Counted from the first letter of the stretch, positions 43,789 to 52,440 are shown. The stretch is 64,000 nucleotides of DNA from Acididesulfobacillus acetoxydans (GCF_902729405.1 NZ_LR746496.1:1612001-1676000); one strand, 5' to 3'. Translations and numbers: made by a program. Notes: a model not told the origin generated them from the sequence alone.

Positions 43789-44907
43789 GTGATGAATTCA
43801 ATGGTGGAAAATAGTAATGATTGGAAACTAGGATATGTGCTTGCAAATCTAAAAATTAAAGAACCAGTTGAATCCAACTCGGGTGCTATAGCACTGGTGC
43901 CCTTTAATGACCGACGGCTCACGGGGATTCAGACAGCTTCAAATGGAGCCAAAAAACTTTTAAATGGATTTCATGACATGTATGGGAAACCAACCTGTCC
44001 ATCCGCTATAATCTATTATGAAAGTGCTCCCGAAGGCGTAAAATCCATACCTGCCATGGTAGACTTTCGTAATTGTGTGGCTATGTCTTACATTTTACCT
44101 GGATGGGGTCAGATGGACTTTGCACAGATAAGTAGTCCATCTAATCCTTTGTGGTCGGACTTTTTCGACTTTTATCCTGCGTTAGTTGACTCGCGCGATG
44201 CTATTTCTTCTATAAATCCGGCACAAGAGATTTTTGGTGGGAAAAATGCGCCTTTCGAAGGAATGTCATCTCCATATGTAACGCAACCCCCTGGGGAATT
44301 TATCGTCGATACAAACCTGCTTAGCTTACTTATTTCCAAATGGGAACAGCGCTATGTAAGTCCGGGAACTGATAAGTGGGATGGACGGAAACTTTTTCGT
44401 TCTTTGGAAATGGCTTATCGAGTACTTTCACTCCCAGTAAAGAATGAAGGCAGCATACATGACTTTGGTTCTTCAATAGCTCTTTGGGTAAGTGCCTTTG
44501 AAATCCTTGCTCACCCTGAAGATGGGAAAGTAGACAAAACCGTTGTATTTGAACTCTTGCGTAAGGCACCGTCGTGGTATTATGAAGAGTTACTCGACAA
44601 GCGTTTTGAAGTCCAGACACGTAAAGGGAAATTGTCCGCTACATTAGTGGAGCGACTTTATGATGATTTATATAACGCCAGAAATGCGTTCCTTCATGGC
44701 AATACCATTGACGTGGATGTTTGGCGATATAAAGGCAAGACAATTCAAATTGCTTTAGAAAATCTCGCACCAGTTCTATATCGTACGGCCTTAATGTCCT
44801 ATCTGGGAGGGCCCCTACCTACCTCAGAAACAGATGACGACATAATTCGAGCCTACTGCGATCAAATTTACGAAGATTTTCTAATGCAAGTTTTGGATGT
44901 TCAGTGA
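43789..44907 (+). CDS. HEPN-motif protein (Apea-like), possible defence protein
   Basis: 372 aa. Near the C-terminus a helical region has RLYDDLYNARNAFLHGNTID. This contains an Rx4H motif (Arg298, His303) of HEPN ribonucleases of the Apea-like type, preceded by a helix with SIALWVSAFEILAHPEDG. The N-terminal 170 residues are unrecognised. HEPN proteins are often toxin or abortive-infection RNases. The start has no strong ribosome binding site. The final codons lie inside a repeat that is the end of an IS66-DruA-like element, so the natural C-terminus may be altered. It lies in the island downstream of the R-M genes. Confidence 0.55.
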   Translation: MMNSMVENSNDWKLGYVLANLKIKEPVESNSGAIALVPFNDRRLTGIQTASNGAKKLLNGFHDMYGKPTCPSAIIYYESAPEGVKSIPAMVDFRNCVAMSYILPGWGQMDFAQISSPSNPLWSDFFDFYPALVDSRDAISSINPAQEIFGGKNAPFEGMSSPYVTQPPGEFIVDTNLLSLLISKWEQRYVSPGTDKWDGRKLFRSLEMAYRVLSLPVKNEGSIHDFGSSIALWVSAFEILAHPEDGKVDKTVVFELLRKAPSWYYEELLDKRFEVQTRKGKLSATLVERLYDDLYNARNAFLHGNTIDVDVWRYKGKTIQIALENLAPVLYRTALMSYLGGPLPTSETDDDIIRAYCDQIYEDFLMQVLDVQ

Positions 44908-44985
44908 ACATGTAGAAGTTAACCGGGCCGGACTTAGTCCGACCCAGTGAGAATTTAACGGGTTCCTATGGAGGGGACAGTAGTA
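44895..44985 (+). repeat. end of IS66-DruA-type element, remnant 1
   Basis: Contains ATGTTCAGTGAACAT (44897-44911), the stem GGGCCGGACTTAGTCCGACC and GAGAATTTAACG, matching the left end and the 3' end of druA at 20996-21100. Only about 90 bp remain. Confidence 0.7.
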
Positions 44986-44987
44986 AT

Positions 44988-45314
44988 ATGGGCTTCTCTC
45001 CACCCCACAACAGAAAATCCCTGCTACTCGCAGTAGCCCTGGCCGTTCTCACCCTTCTTGACGGCGCGCTAACGCTCTGGGGGCTTCGTCTTGGCGCAAT
45101 CGAGGAGGCCAATCCCTTGATGCGATGGTTGATCGACCAAAACGCCGTCGCGTTCATGGCGGTCAAGCTGGCACTGCCGGTCCTCCTGGGGGTCCTGCTG
45201 TGGCGGATAGGAAACAGGCCGCACGCATTGGTTTCTCGGCTGCTGGTTATTGCGGTGTTGGCATATGGCGTGGTTCTAGTGACTCATGCCCAGTGGATTC
45301 TGCGCGGGGGATAA
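44988..45314 (+). CDS. DUF5658-like small membrane protein, copy 1
   Basis: 108 aa with GGAGGGGA 12 nt upstream. It has three to four hydrophobic helices: LLLAVALAVLTLLDGALTLW, FMAVKLALPVLLGVLLW and LLVIAVLAYGVVLVTHAQW. The segment LRLGAIEEANPLMRWLI is typical of DUF5658. The protein is probably in the inner membrane. A second copy at 57641 differs at a few positions. It starts module B. Confidence 0.7.
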   Translation: MGFSPPHNRKSLLLAVALAVLTLLDGALTLWGLRLGAIEEANPLMRWLIDQNAVAFMAVKLALPVLLGVLLWRIGNRPHALVSRLLVIAVLAYGVVLVTHAQWILRGG

Positions 45315-45345
45315 TGGAACACCGGGGAAGGAATCTAGGAAACTT

Positions 45346-45582
45346 ATGGACAGCGTCGGTCAATTATTGGCACGACTACGTGGGGACAAGGGCCTCTCCC
45401 AGGCAGAACTGGCTAAACTGGTCGGGACAACCGCGAATCACATCTGCGATCTGGAGTGCGGGAAGCCGGGCAGTATTGCACTTTCCGCGAAGCTGGCAGT
45501 GGTGCTCGACGTGCCTCTGGAAAAAGTGTACAAGAAAGAGAAGGGGAGGCAACCGCAAAATGAAAAAACAAACGCTGATTGA
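45346..45582 (+). CDS. XRE-family HTH protein, copy 1
   Basis: 78 aa. HTH_3 domain covering almost the whole protein: LLARLRGDKGLSQAELAKLV, GTTANHICDLECGKPGSIAL, and LAVVLDVPLEKVY. ATG at 45346 follows GGGGAAGGAATCTAGG. The C-terminal 15 residues are polar. Its stop overlaps the next small gene. It probably regulates this module. Confidence 0.8.
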   Translation: MDSVGQLLARLRGDKGLSQAELAKLVGTTANHICDLECGKPGSIALSAKLAVVLDVPLEKVYKKEKGRQPQNEKTNAD

Positions 45583-45727
45583 GATCAACGACTGCGTGGA
45601 AACCGACCTGAGCCATGATCAGTGGCTCGACGACTTCATCGACTGGCTGGAGTCACGTGGTGAGTATTTTGGCGGAGGGACGAAGGACGTGACGAGCGAA
45701 GAGGTAACATACGAAGAGAATGAGTAA
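45560..45727 (+). CDS. small acidic protein, 55 aa, copy 1
   Basis: ATG at 45560, GGGGAGG upstream. It reads MKKQTLIEINDCVETDLSHD then WLDDFIDWLESRGEYFGGGT and ends in an acidic tail. It overlaps the HTH gene by 23 nt. The second copy has lost its first 16 codons through a deletion. Function is unknown. Confidence 0.55.
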   Translation: MKKQTLIEINDCVETDLSHDQWLDDFIDWLESRGEYFGGGTKDVTSEEVTYEENE

Positions 45728-45845
45728 CCGTATATACCTGTTCTCCTCAAAAAGAGGAGATCCCGAAACCACAACGGGAAGCCAAGATCGGCACTTGGGT
45801 GAACAATTTCTGGGCTTGCGGCGGGTTACGATTCTACCACCCCGG
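45720..45845 (+). pseudogene. fourth small ORF of module B, frameshifted copy
   Basis: ATG at 45720 overlaps the stop of the acidic gene. Compared with the intact copy at 58313, two extra bases (CGTATATACC versus CGTATAACC) shift the frame. The downstream frame still encodes AKIGTWVNNFWACGGLRFYH before a stop. Confidence 0.45.
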
Positions 45846-45971
45846 CTAGCTAGCATAGCACTAGCACCGTTGGGCACAGTGCGGAGAAAGGCATCTTGTC
45901 TGGACCGAGTTAAGCAGGAACTCCTGGTGGGTACGTATAATGGGTGTTATACTTCTTTTGGAGATGATTAA
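45846..45971 (+). other. short intergenic stretch upstream of DUF3795 gene
   Basis: Holds TATAAT near 45938 and GGAG 9 nt before the ATG at 45972, a plausible promoter region, although a clear -35 box is not visible. Confidence 0.3.
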
Positions 45972-46370
45972 ATGAAGTTTTACGCAGAAAAGGATTTAGC
46001 GTTATGCGGGCTGGCCTGCGTTTTATGCAGCCACGAGGATTGCTCCGGCTGTAAGGAAAGAGGCTGTAAGGAAGGGAGCAACTGCTCCGTCTATCAATGC
46101 GCCACAGGCAAAGGGTTTGACGGCTGCTATCAGTGCGATGAATTTCCCTGTGAGGAGAAAATGCTTCAAGGCATTCGGAACAGAGCGTTTAACCGGTATG
46201 CGAAAGAACATGGCAAGCAGGCACTTCTTGACCGATTGCGCGACAACTTTGAACAAGGTATCAAATACCATAAGCTAGACAGTTTAAAGGGTGATTATGA
46301 TATGATAGATACCGAAAATCAAGTTATACAGCTTATTCAATTTGGTAAAAGAAATCCATATGTGCGATAA
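45972..46370 (+). CDS. DUF3795 cysteine-rich protein
   Basis: 132 aa with twelve cysteines in the first 60 residues: LALCGLACVLCSHEDCSGCK, GCKEGSNCSVYQCATGKGF, and GCYQCDEFPCEEK. This spacing is the DUF3795 pattern, probably binding zinc or an iron-sulfur cluster. The C-terminal half is helical. ATG follows GGAGATGATTAA. Function is unknown; these proteins are common in anaerobic Firmicutes. Confidence 0.85.
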   Translation: MKFYAEKDLALCGLACVLCSHEDCSGCKERGCKEGSNCSVYQCATGKGFDGCYQCDEFPCEEKMLQGIRNRAFNRYAKEHGKQALLDRLRDNFEQGIKYHKLDSLKGDYDMIDTENQVIQLIQFGKRNPYVR

Positions 46371-46633
46371 TGCAGCGACATGTCCATGGAGTCACGGCTG
46401 AGGCTCTGGTTAACCCCAGAGCAAGGCTTGACATGGGGGCGGCGGATGCTACCTATAGTGCTACAAGATGTCAAGACAATTTTTTTAGATTTTTAAGGGG
46501 TGAAAAAATTCACATTATCTTTGCCTGCCCCAACTAGGATCTATATTCCGTTATTCCAAATATGGATTAATATAACAGATACTTTGATTGGATGAGGACG
46601 TAGCCCAAGCAGGAGCGTTGACTTATCCACACG
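46371..46633 (+). other. intergenic region left of the IS3 element
   Basis: No gene. A segment at 46424-46462 (GCTTGACATGGG, then CGGCGGATGCT) recurs inverted to the right of the IS3 element at about 47966-48000. Confidence 0.4.
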
Positions 46634-46693
46634 TTGATAAATGCTAGTTTTCTATTATCCACAGTTGCAGGCTTGGGAGTCAGATGTTCTTCG

Positions 46694-47641
46694 TTATTCC
46701 TGTGTGGATAGCAGCTTGACCTCTTGGTTATACACAGCTACCGGCGTATGCTTTTGCAGGGACTGATGCGGCAGATAGCGATTATGCAAGTGGATGTAGC
46801 GTTCCACCCCCTGCCTGGTCTCCCGTGGACTTGTATAGTCATTGATATAGACCTCATTGTACTTGAGACTACGCCAGAAGCGCTCAATGACGATATTGTC
46901 CTTGGCACGGCCTTTGCCATCCATGCTGATGCGAACGTCATGTTCCTTCAGCAAATCGATATACTGTGGACTTGTAAAATGGCTGCCTTGGTCGCTGTTG
47001 ATAATTTCAGGCTTACGCCGCGCTAGTGCTCGCTTCATCGTCTCCAGCACAAATCCAATCTCCAGACTTTGATCGAGCTGCCAATCGACAATGAAACGGG
47101 AGTACCAATCCATGATAGCGTACAGATACATCCAGCCATGTGTCATGCGGATGTAGGTGATATCCACAGACCACACTTGATCGGGCTTTGTGATTTGCAG
47201 CTTCCGGAGCAGGTAAGGATAGATCCGATGTTGGAGATCCCGTTTGCTCAGGTTCGGCCCGGGAAAGACAGCCATGATAGCCATTTCACGCATGTAGCGA
47301 CGTACGGTATTCTCGTGGATTCCATCTCCTTCCCGATTCATGATGGCAGCGATTCTCCGGTAGCCCAGGAACGTATGCTGCGTATAGAGTTCATCAATCC
47401 GGTGCTTACGGCGAATCTCCTCCGGAGAGGGAGGGACCGGCTTGTAGTACAGGCTGGAGCGATTCAGGCTAAGCAGCTCGGCTTGAACGCTGAGCGCGTG
47501 TTCGGGGCAATCCCATTCCAGCAGGTCGATACGTTCATCGCGTGACAGGTTAGAGGCCAGATTTTTTTTTGAGCCACGACAATTGACTGGTGAGCTGTCC
47601 AATTTCGGCGTAGAGTTCGTGAATCGTTTTTTCGTAATCAT
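46694..47641 (-). CDS. IS3-family transposase OrfB
   Basis: 315-aa frame without its own obvious start, probably made as an OrfAB fusion by frameshifting at the A8 run. The HTH_21 region (RIDELYTQHTFLGYRRIAAI) is followed by the rve core with DDE: Asp in VWSVDITYIRMTHGWMYLY, Asp in IINSDQGSHFTS, and Glu in DNIVIERFWRSLKYNEVY. It seems intact and catalytically complete. Confidence 0.92.
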   Translation of the reverse strand: MITKKRFTNSTPKLDSSPVNCRGSKKNLASNLSRDERIDLLEWDCPEHALSVQAELLSLNRSSLYYKPVPPSPEEIRRKHRIDELYTQHTFLGYRRIAAIMNREGDGIHENTVRRYMREMAIMAVFPGPNLSKRDLQHRIYPYLLRKLQITKPDQVWSVDITYIRMTHGWMYLYAIMDWYSRFIVDWQLDQSLEIGFVLETMKRALARRKPEIINSDQGSHFTSPQYIDLLKEHDVRISMDGKGRAKDNIVIERFWRSLKYNEVYINDYTSPRETRQGVERYIHLHNRYLPHQSLQKHTPVAVYNQEVKLLSTQE

Positions 47642-47843
47642 TCTTCATTTTCGTGATGCCTTTCCGATCATCGACGAACAATTGCGGGAGATTCTGAACA
47701 GCTTCCGATTTCCACCTATTAAGGACATTCGTGTGAACGCCATGCTCAGATGCGAGCTGCGAGACCGACTTTTCTTCCTTCAAAATTTCCAGCACAATTC
47801 GTGTCTTTTCTTCCGGCGTAAACTTTCTTCTGATGGTCGTCAT
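47550..47843 (-). CDS. IS3-family transposase OrfA
   Basis: 97 aa from ATG at 47843. HTH_Tnp_1 domain (FTPEEKTRIVLEILKEEKSV, QLASEHGVHTNVLNRWKSEA) followed by a leucine-zipper-like C-terminus (MKNDYEKTIHELYAEIGQLT). It ends in WLKKKSGL at the slippery A8. It binds the IS ends and is fused to OrfB by -1 frameshift. Confidence 0.92.
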   Translation of the reverse strand: MTTIRRKFTPEEKTRIVLEILKEEKSVSQLASEHGVHTNVLNRWKSEAVQNLPQLFVDDRKGITKMKNDYEKTIHELYAEIGQLTSQLSWLKKKSGL

Positions 47844-47892
47844 ACAACTAACTTACTCCTCTTTTTCTGTCTTGTTTCTATGTAGCATTATA

Positions 47893-48155
47893 ACCCTAAT
47901 GTAGCGAGATGGGGCTCACCCAAAAGAAATACATCCTACGAGCCGCATCCCGTTGCCACACTGAAGCATCCGTCGTAGGGTCCCATGTCAAGCGTACCCG
48001 AAGGTAACCAAACGACAATTCGAAGAAATGGGGGACTATAACTAAGATTTTTGCGGTTCGTGTCTTGACAACGGGGTGCGTTATACTCAAACCCACGGAG
48101 ATCTTTGCTAGAATTACGAGTTTAATGACTCAACCGAATTTGACAACTCCACATC
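47893..48155 (+). other. intergenic region right of the IS3 element
   Basis: No gene. It contains an imperfect hairpin (CCTACGAGCCGCATC and its partner GCATCCGTCGTAGG) near 47936-47981 and a possible promoter (TTGACA at 48065, TATACT at 48081, short spacing). Confidence 0.35.
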
Positions 48156-48200
48156 CCAGAGATTGGGAAGGTCGTACCGGCTTAGCAAAGTACGAACTGT
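48156..48200 (+). repeat. 45-bp leader repeat, copy B
   Basis: The pattern CAGAGATTGGGAAGGTCGTA, then CTTAGCAAAG and GAACTG, is shared with 43440-43482 and 54991-55034. Each copy precedes a small gene start. Confidence 0.5.
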
Positions 48201-48240
48201 CGGGGTTGTAACCGCCGTAGATAAACACAAGGAGGACATT

Positions 48241-48894
48241 ATGGGTGATTCTAACTTCATTGTTGCAATCGGAACAATAGCCTTGGCCGTAACTGGGGTG
48301 AAAACTACGTGGGATACTCGAAAATCAATTAAGGCTGCGGAGAAGTCTGCTAAGGCAAGTCAAGAATCGGCAGAGGCTACTAAAGTCTCTGTTGAACGGA
48401 TGAAGGACGCTTTAATTCCTTATTTTGATTTGAGCCTTACGTGGGATCATGGCCTTATTCTAACTATTCGAAATGTTGGACCAGGCCTAGGGAAAATACG
48501 GTTAGTAACTGTGCGAAATGATATTTCATTTGACTCCGTCTGGGATCCAACAGATTACTGGTCTCATGAAGCTCCACCAGTTAAGAATAAGAAAGGGAAA
48601 ACGAGGATACGCGATTTCGTTGTCGGTTCCAAAGAAGAGTATTCCTTTCAATTGCAATCTAGTCCCCCGGTAAGTTCAAGTGATATTAAAAGCTGGCTCA
48701 GTTCTCTATCCGTTTTTTATGAGGATGTATATGATCGTGTATATCGTTCCCGCATTGTTTATACTTGGTATGCTCCTGAAGAGATTCGGGTGGTTGGTAA
48801 AGAGTCCTTTCCAGACGAACTATCGCTACTAATCTGTAGTAACATCCAACAGATTTATGATATTGAAGGTGAGAAACCAGTAGCTTTCAATGGA
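48241..48894 (+). pseudogene. membrane-anchored protein, 5' part, split by a transposon
   Basis: 218 codons from ATG at 48241 (AAGGAGG at 48229-48235). The N-terminal transmembrane helix (SNFIVAIGTIALAVTGVKTT) is followed by a coiled coil (SIKAAEKSAKASQESAEATK) and a beta-rich domain (HGLILTIRNVGPGLGKIRLV) resembling the N-terminal anchor of many small bacterial membrane proteins. At 48894 the transposon begins. The gene resumes in frame at 52887. The rejoined protein would have 331 aa. The open frame through the transposon end to 49389 is an artefact. Confidence 0.75.
48890..48894. repeat. target site duplication ATGGA, left
   Basis: Identical to 52882-52886 on the other side of the element. 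Confidence 0.85.
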
Positions 48895-48914
48895 TGTAGC
48901 GGTGTACGCTCCTT

Positions 48915-49127
48915 GGCGGCAGACCAATCACCGCCACTGGCACAGAGCTATGGGGTTTGTGTCACCGCCACTGGCGGTAGTTTGCCAGGTTTAAAATTGT
49001 CGCCAATGGCGATGAGTCCACGCTTTGTTTGGAAGCACCGCCACTGGCGATGGCGCTTGAAGCTCGAAATGGGCAAGGGTCTCTGTCCATCAGCCTGTCA
49101 GTCTGTCAGTCTGTCAGTCTGTCAGGT
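48915..49127. repeat. repeat array in left transposon end
   Basis: Four copies of a motif with core CACCGCCACTGGC or CGCCAATGGCGA at about 40-bp spacing, then tandem GTCTGTCA repeats at 49094-49126. The right end has inverted counterparts (CAGACTGACTGACA near 52735). Confidence 0.7.
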
Positions 49128-49434
49128 TTTTTGGAGTTTTTCGGCTTGCAGAAAAGCGTTGCTGGGCCTTAAAGGTCAAGATGTCTCCTCTGGCTTCCCG
49201 GAGCTTTTCCTCAAAAACCTTCTGGAACCAGGCCGTTCTGTTTTGAACGGGGGGATACTGGGAGAACTTGTCGTTGACTTTGCAGACGGCTTCGATCATT
49301 TCGCTGGGATCATAGCCAAGACGCCGGGCTACCTCCAAAGCCAATGGGAGCAAATCATAAAAGCCCGTGCTCACAAAAAACTTCTCTAAGAGCCGCTTCT
49401 CGGACGACTCTTCAGGTATAGATGGCTCAGGCAT
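49114..49434 (-). CDS. accessory protein of the TniA/TniB-type transposon
   Basis: 106 aa from ATG at 49434, which has GAGGAGG 8 nt upstream; a longer frame from 49494 is less likely. It is mostly alpha-helical: LLPLALEVARRLGYDPSEMI, AVCKVNDKFSQYPPVQNRTA, WFQKVFEEKLREARGDILTF. Not recognised. It is the last gene before the left end, and such positions in related elements are held by target-selection or resolution genes. Confidence 0.55.
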   Translation of the reverse strand: MPEPSIPEESSEKRLLEKFFVSTGFYDLLPLALEVARRLGYDPSEMIEAVCKVNDKFSQYPPVQNRTAWFQKVFEEKLREARGDILTFKAQQRFSASRKTPKNLTD

Positions 49435-49499
49435 AACCTTTACCTCCTCAAGTTTTAATTCAGATGCCGTTCTCCGGATAGGGATCCAGGACATCCCCT

Positions 49500-50300
49500 C
49501 TAAATCAGGTCTTCCTCTTCAAGACCTTTTTTGACCGCGGTTGCATCAACGATTGAGTTATCGGCTGCCACGGCTGCCAAAAGGGCATAGCGGCAGAGGT
49601 TGTTGATACGACGCGGAATCCCTTTAGAAAACTGGTAGATGAGCGCAATGGCTTCGTCAGCAAAGATCTGCTTATCCACTCCGGCGATTTTCAGATGATG
49701 CAGGATGTAAGCAGGGATTTCCTCCTCTTCGAGACAGGGTAGGCGGTAGCGTACGCTAATCCTCTGACGAATGCATTCCAGCACCTGGAGGCGCAGGGTT
49801 TCGGCCAGTTGCGGTTGACCCGCGAGGATAATCATGAGGGGCGAAAAGGAATCCGTTCGATAATTCAGCACAAAGCGCAGTTCACTCAGCATAGGGACCG
49901 TCAGTTCCTGAGCCTCGTCGACGACCACGATGGGTTTAATGCCTTTCTGGTAGAGGTCCATCATGGCGTGTGCAACCAAGCGCTTGTTATGAGAGAAGGC
50001 GCGGCCGGGTTGGACATCCACCTGATAGAGCAAGCCTTTATAGAATTCTGCGGGCGTCAGCCCTGAACTGGCCAGGTAGAGATAGCGATAACGCGAAGCC
50101 TCCAGGGAGTGCATGACGGAGCGGATGGTCGTGGATTTCCCGGAGCCCACGTGCCCGGTGATCACAGCCAGGGAACCCGTCTCAATGGCGTGTCTCAGTC
50201 TAGCCAGAAGTTCACGGTGTCCCTTGGAGATAAAGACTTCGCTGGGAGCTAACTCTCGTGAGAAGGGCTCTCGCGTAAAAGAGAAGTAGGCGTTATTCAT
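49500..50300 (-). CDS. AAA ATPase, TniB/ExeA-like transposition protein
   Basis: 266 aa. Walker A is VITGHVGSGKSTTIRSVMHS (near residue 48), Walker B is PIVVVDEAQELTVPMLSEL, and the sensor region is SPLMIILAGQPQLAETLR. The N-terminal YFSFTREPFSRELAPSEVF is typical of the ExeA/TniB/TnsC group. It probably selects or activates target DNA for the transposase. It overlaps the transposase gene by 8 nt. Confidence 0.9.
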   Translation of the reverse strand: MNNAYFSFTREPFSRELAPSEVFISKGHRELLARLRHAIETGSLAVITGHVGSGKSTTIRSVMHSLEASRYRYLYLASSGLTPAEFYKGLLYQVDVQPGRAFSHNKRLVAHAMMDLYQKGIKPIVVVDEAQELTVPMLSELRFVLNYRTDSFSPLMIILAGQPQLAETLRLQVLECIRQRISVRYRLPCLEEEEIPAYILHHLKIAGVDKQIFADEAIALIYQFSKGIPRRINNLCRYALLAAVAADNSIVDATAVKKGLEEEDLI

Positions 50301-51684
50301 CTTCTTTTACCCCCAGAGCTTTGGCAAAAGAAAGGCCACAACGCGCTTTCAGTTCCTCTTTGTGTTCCTGTACAATGGCCTGCATCGCGTTGGCGAGGGC
50401 CACTTGCCTCTCGGTCTGGCGCTCCGTGACCCGCTTTTCCGTAAAATTCTGCATCCGGTAGGGGTGGGCTTCACCCCAGAAGATTCCTTCGTGGTAGACG
50501 AGAATACGCCTTAAGTCGTAGGGGTTGAAACGAAGCTCGACGGTCTTGCCGAGCAGGGCTTCATCCACTTCATACAGGTTATTGTAAATCTGTACGGCCC
50601 CCAGAGAATTGACTTTACGCTTTTCCCGCCATAAAAAAGCTTCCTGCAGTGTGGCCGGATCCACGGGCCGGGACCTATCCAGGTACTTGGCCTTTGCCGC
50701 AACTAAAGCCTCTCGGGGGCTCATCTTCAACGTAGAATGCCGACGGTCGTGGTAGCGTCTCTCTATCCAAGCGGTGAGGAAAGTGTTCACCTCGGCTAGG
50801 GTCGTTACTTTGCCGGATTCAATTTGTTCTTTAAGGAGGGGCTCGAATTTTTCAGCAACGGTCCTAAACCAGCGTTCAATGCGCCCGCGTCCTTGCGGCT
50901 GCCTAACCCGGGTGTGTTTTACGCAAAAACCCAGTTCCGCCGCGATGCGCTTCAAGTGTTGGGAACGGAAAATCTTGGCATTATCGACATAAAAGATCTG
51001 GGGAATCTGAAACTTGATAACCGCTTTCAGGAGTGCATCCTCCAGACAAGGGCGATTCTCGTTAAAGTAGAACTCGGCATGCACAATATAACGAGTATAG
51101 GAGTCAAGGATGGCCACCAGGCGTAGACGCCGGTTCCTCCCCGTTCGTTCATCGAAGAGGTAGGATCCGTCCCAGACATCGCAAATCCAGAGGACATGGG
51201 CGCCTTCTACGCTGAGCAGTCGGTAGCGCTTGCGGACGACTCGTTTTAGACCGGGACGATCTTTGCCTAAACGACGAAAGTGACGATTTAAGGTGCTGAC
51301 ACACATGCGCTCTGAGCCAGTCACATGATCAGAGCGCAGAAGCTCAATGATGCTGTCCGCAGACAGCTCCGGGCGGTGCAGCCGAAGTTGCACGGCTTGT
51401 TCCAAAGCCTCCGGCGGAAAGACTTTGAGTGTTCCCTGTTCCGGGCGGACCTGGGGTTTGAGGCCCTCTTTTCCGAATTTACGGTAGTTGCTGAGGTAGC
51501 GTTCAAGGGTCCGTTTGCCCAAACGGATGAGATTGTTGCGAGCGTCAAGATGCATTTTGCCGACAAGTTCTTCAAGAAGGATCTTTTGGGCACCCCGGGG
51601 CAGAGAGGGGCTTAGCAGGGGAGCAATCACCTCATAACGTTGAAGGGCCACCCGCTCGCGCTCGTCATCGGACATTCGATTCAT
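50293..51684 (-). CDS. DDE transposase, Mu-C/TniA family
   Basis: 463 aa. N-terminal HTH region (GKRTLERYLSNYRKFGKEGL), central rve core with Asp in HVLWICDVWDGSYLF, Asp in QIFYVDNAKIFRSQHL and Glu in QGRGRIERWFRTVAEKFE, then a Mu-transposase C-terminal beta barrel (VQIYNNLYEVDEALLGKTVE). TGT/ACA ends and the 5-bp duplication agree with this enzyme type. It appears intact. Confidence 0.92.
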   Translation of the reverse strand: MNRMSDDERERVALQRYEVIAPLLSPSLPRGAQKILLEELVGKMHLDARNNLIRLGKRTLERYLSNYRKFGKEGLKPQVRPEQGTLKVFPPEALEQAVQLRLHRPELSADSIIELLRSDHVTGSERMCVSTLNRHFRRLGKDRPGLKRVVRKRYRLLSVEGAHVLWICDVWDGSYLFDERTGRNRRLRLVAILDSYTRYIVHAEFYFNENRPCLEDALLKAVIKFQIPQIFYVDNAKIFRSQHLKRIAAELGFCVKHTRVRQPQGRGRIERWFRTVAEKFEPLLKEQIESGKVTTLAEVNTFLTAWIERRYHDRRHSTLKMSPREALVAAKAKYLDRSRPVDPATLQEAFLWREKRKVNSLGAVQIYNNLYEVDEALLGKTVELRFNPYDLRRILVYHEGIFWGEAHPYRMQNFTEKRVTERQTERQVALANAMQAIVQEHKEELKARCGLSFAKALGVKEDE

Positions 51685-51804
51685 GCTTTTCTTCCTCCTG
51701 ACTTGTTCATTTCTGAGGGTTCTACCCTCTAGAGACCATCATGGTACAAGTCAGGCCGTTTGGCGATAACCAAGGTTTGTGGGGATTTCCCCCAAAAAGC
51801 CGGT

Positions 51805-52440
51805 CTAGCCGGGTGGGCTTGTCTCTTTCACCCTGGATTTTGCGTTCCCTAAAGGGCCCCCCCACAAATCCCATGCTCCCTCACTGTGCAGATTACATAA
51901 ACCCATGAGCCGGTCAAAACGCGGAAAGTCGGTCCCCTGAGCCAGGGCTCGCAGCCAAGCCATCAGGAGTTGGGCCGCTTCCCAGTCCGATGAAGCGCTT
52001 AGGGGTAGTATGGTTTCACTCAGCAAGCGGAGAATACAGGGTATGACCCTCCCAACGAGTACGAGCGCTTGGGACAAAGCGAGGTGAATCCAACGGGACA
52101 CGGTCCGTGGATCGTAAGCGATCTTGGCGCTGCTTTCTCTTAAACTCGCGCCGTTCAGGTGCTCAACCAGAACTTCTTCATAGGTTTCCAGCGGCTCCCG
52201 CGGGTAGGGCAGCACAAACTCGGGCCAATAACTTATGGTCTCACGGCAATCCACACAATAGGCATTAAAGATAAAAAGGGTTCTTACGTGAACATGATCC
52301 CAACATAGTCCACGACTCCAAGAAGCGTGCCACTGGGTCCGGTGAGAAGGATCATTCACGCAGGTAGCCTTTGGCGGTAAAAAACTTTTGGGATTTTCTT
52401 CATAGCTCTGGACATCAGGGCAAGGAATTGTTATTCTCAT
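51805..52440 (-). CDS. DUF6431-type DNA-binding protein of the transposon
   Basis: 211 aa. The segment NAYCVDCRETISYWPEFVLP followed by YPREPLETYEEVLVEHL matches DUF6431 proteins that accompany DDE transposase/AAA ATPase pairs. An HTH follows (LRESSAKIAYDPRTVSRWIH). The N-terminus has Cys pairs suitable for zinc. It probably binds transposon ends or target, functionally like TniQ. It is the first gene from the right end. Confidence 0.65.
   Translation of the reverse strand: MRITIPCPDVQSYEENPKSFLPPKATCVNDPSHRTQWHASWSRGLCWDHVHVRTLFIFNAYCVDCRETISYWPEFVLPYPREPLETYEEVLVEHLNGASLRESSAKIAYDPRTVSRWIHLALSQALVLVGRVIPCILRLLSETILPLSASSDWEAAQLLMAWLRALAQGTDFPRFDRLMGLCNLHSEGAWDLWGGPLGNAKSRVKETSPPG

Larger units (their letters stand above)
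46634..47892 (-). mobile_element. IS3-family insertion sequence
   Basis: It contains orfA and orfB on the minus strand with an A8 slippery run at 47563-47570 for -1 frameshifting. Imperfect terminal matches (left TGATAAATGCTAGTTT, right inverse TTATAATGCTACATAG) set the ends approximately. No target duplication was resolved. Confidence 0.75.

Noticed and set aside
49094-49126. Tandem GTCTGTCA repeats as a CRISPR-like array
   Set aside because: The unit is 8 bp without spacers and lies in the transposon end, fitting transposase-binding repeats.
48163-49389. 408-codon open frame
   Set aside because: It is a chimera: the true gene starts at 48241 and is cut at 48894; the rest reads through transposon-end repeats.
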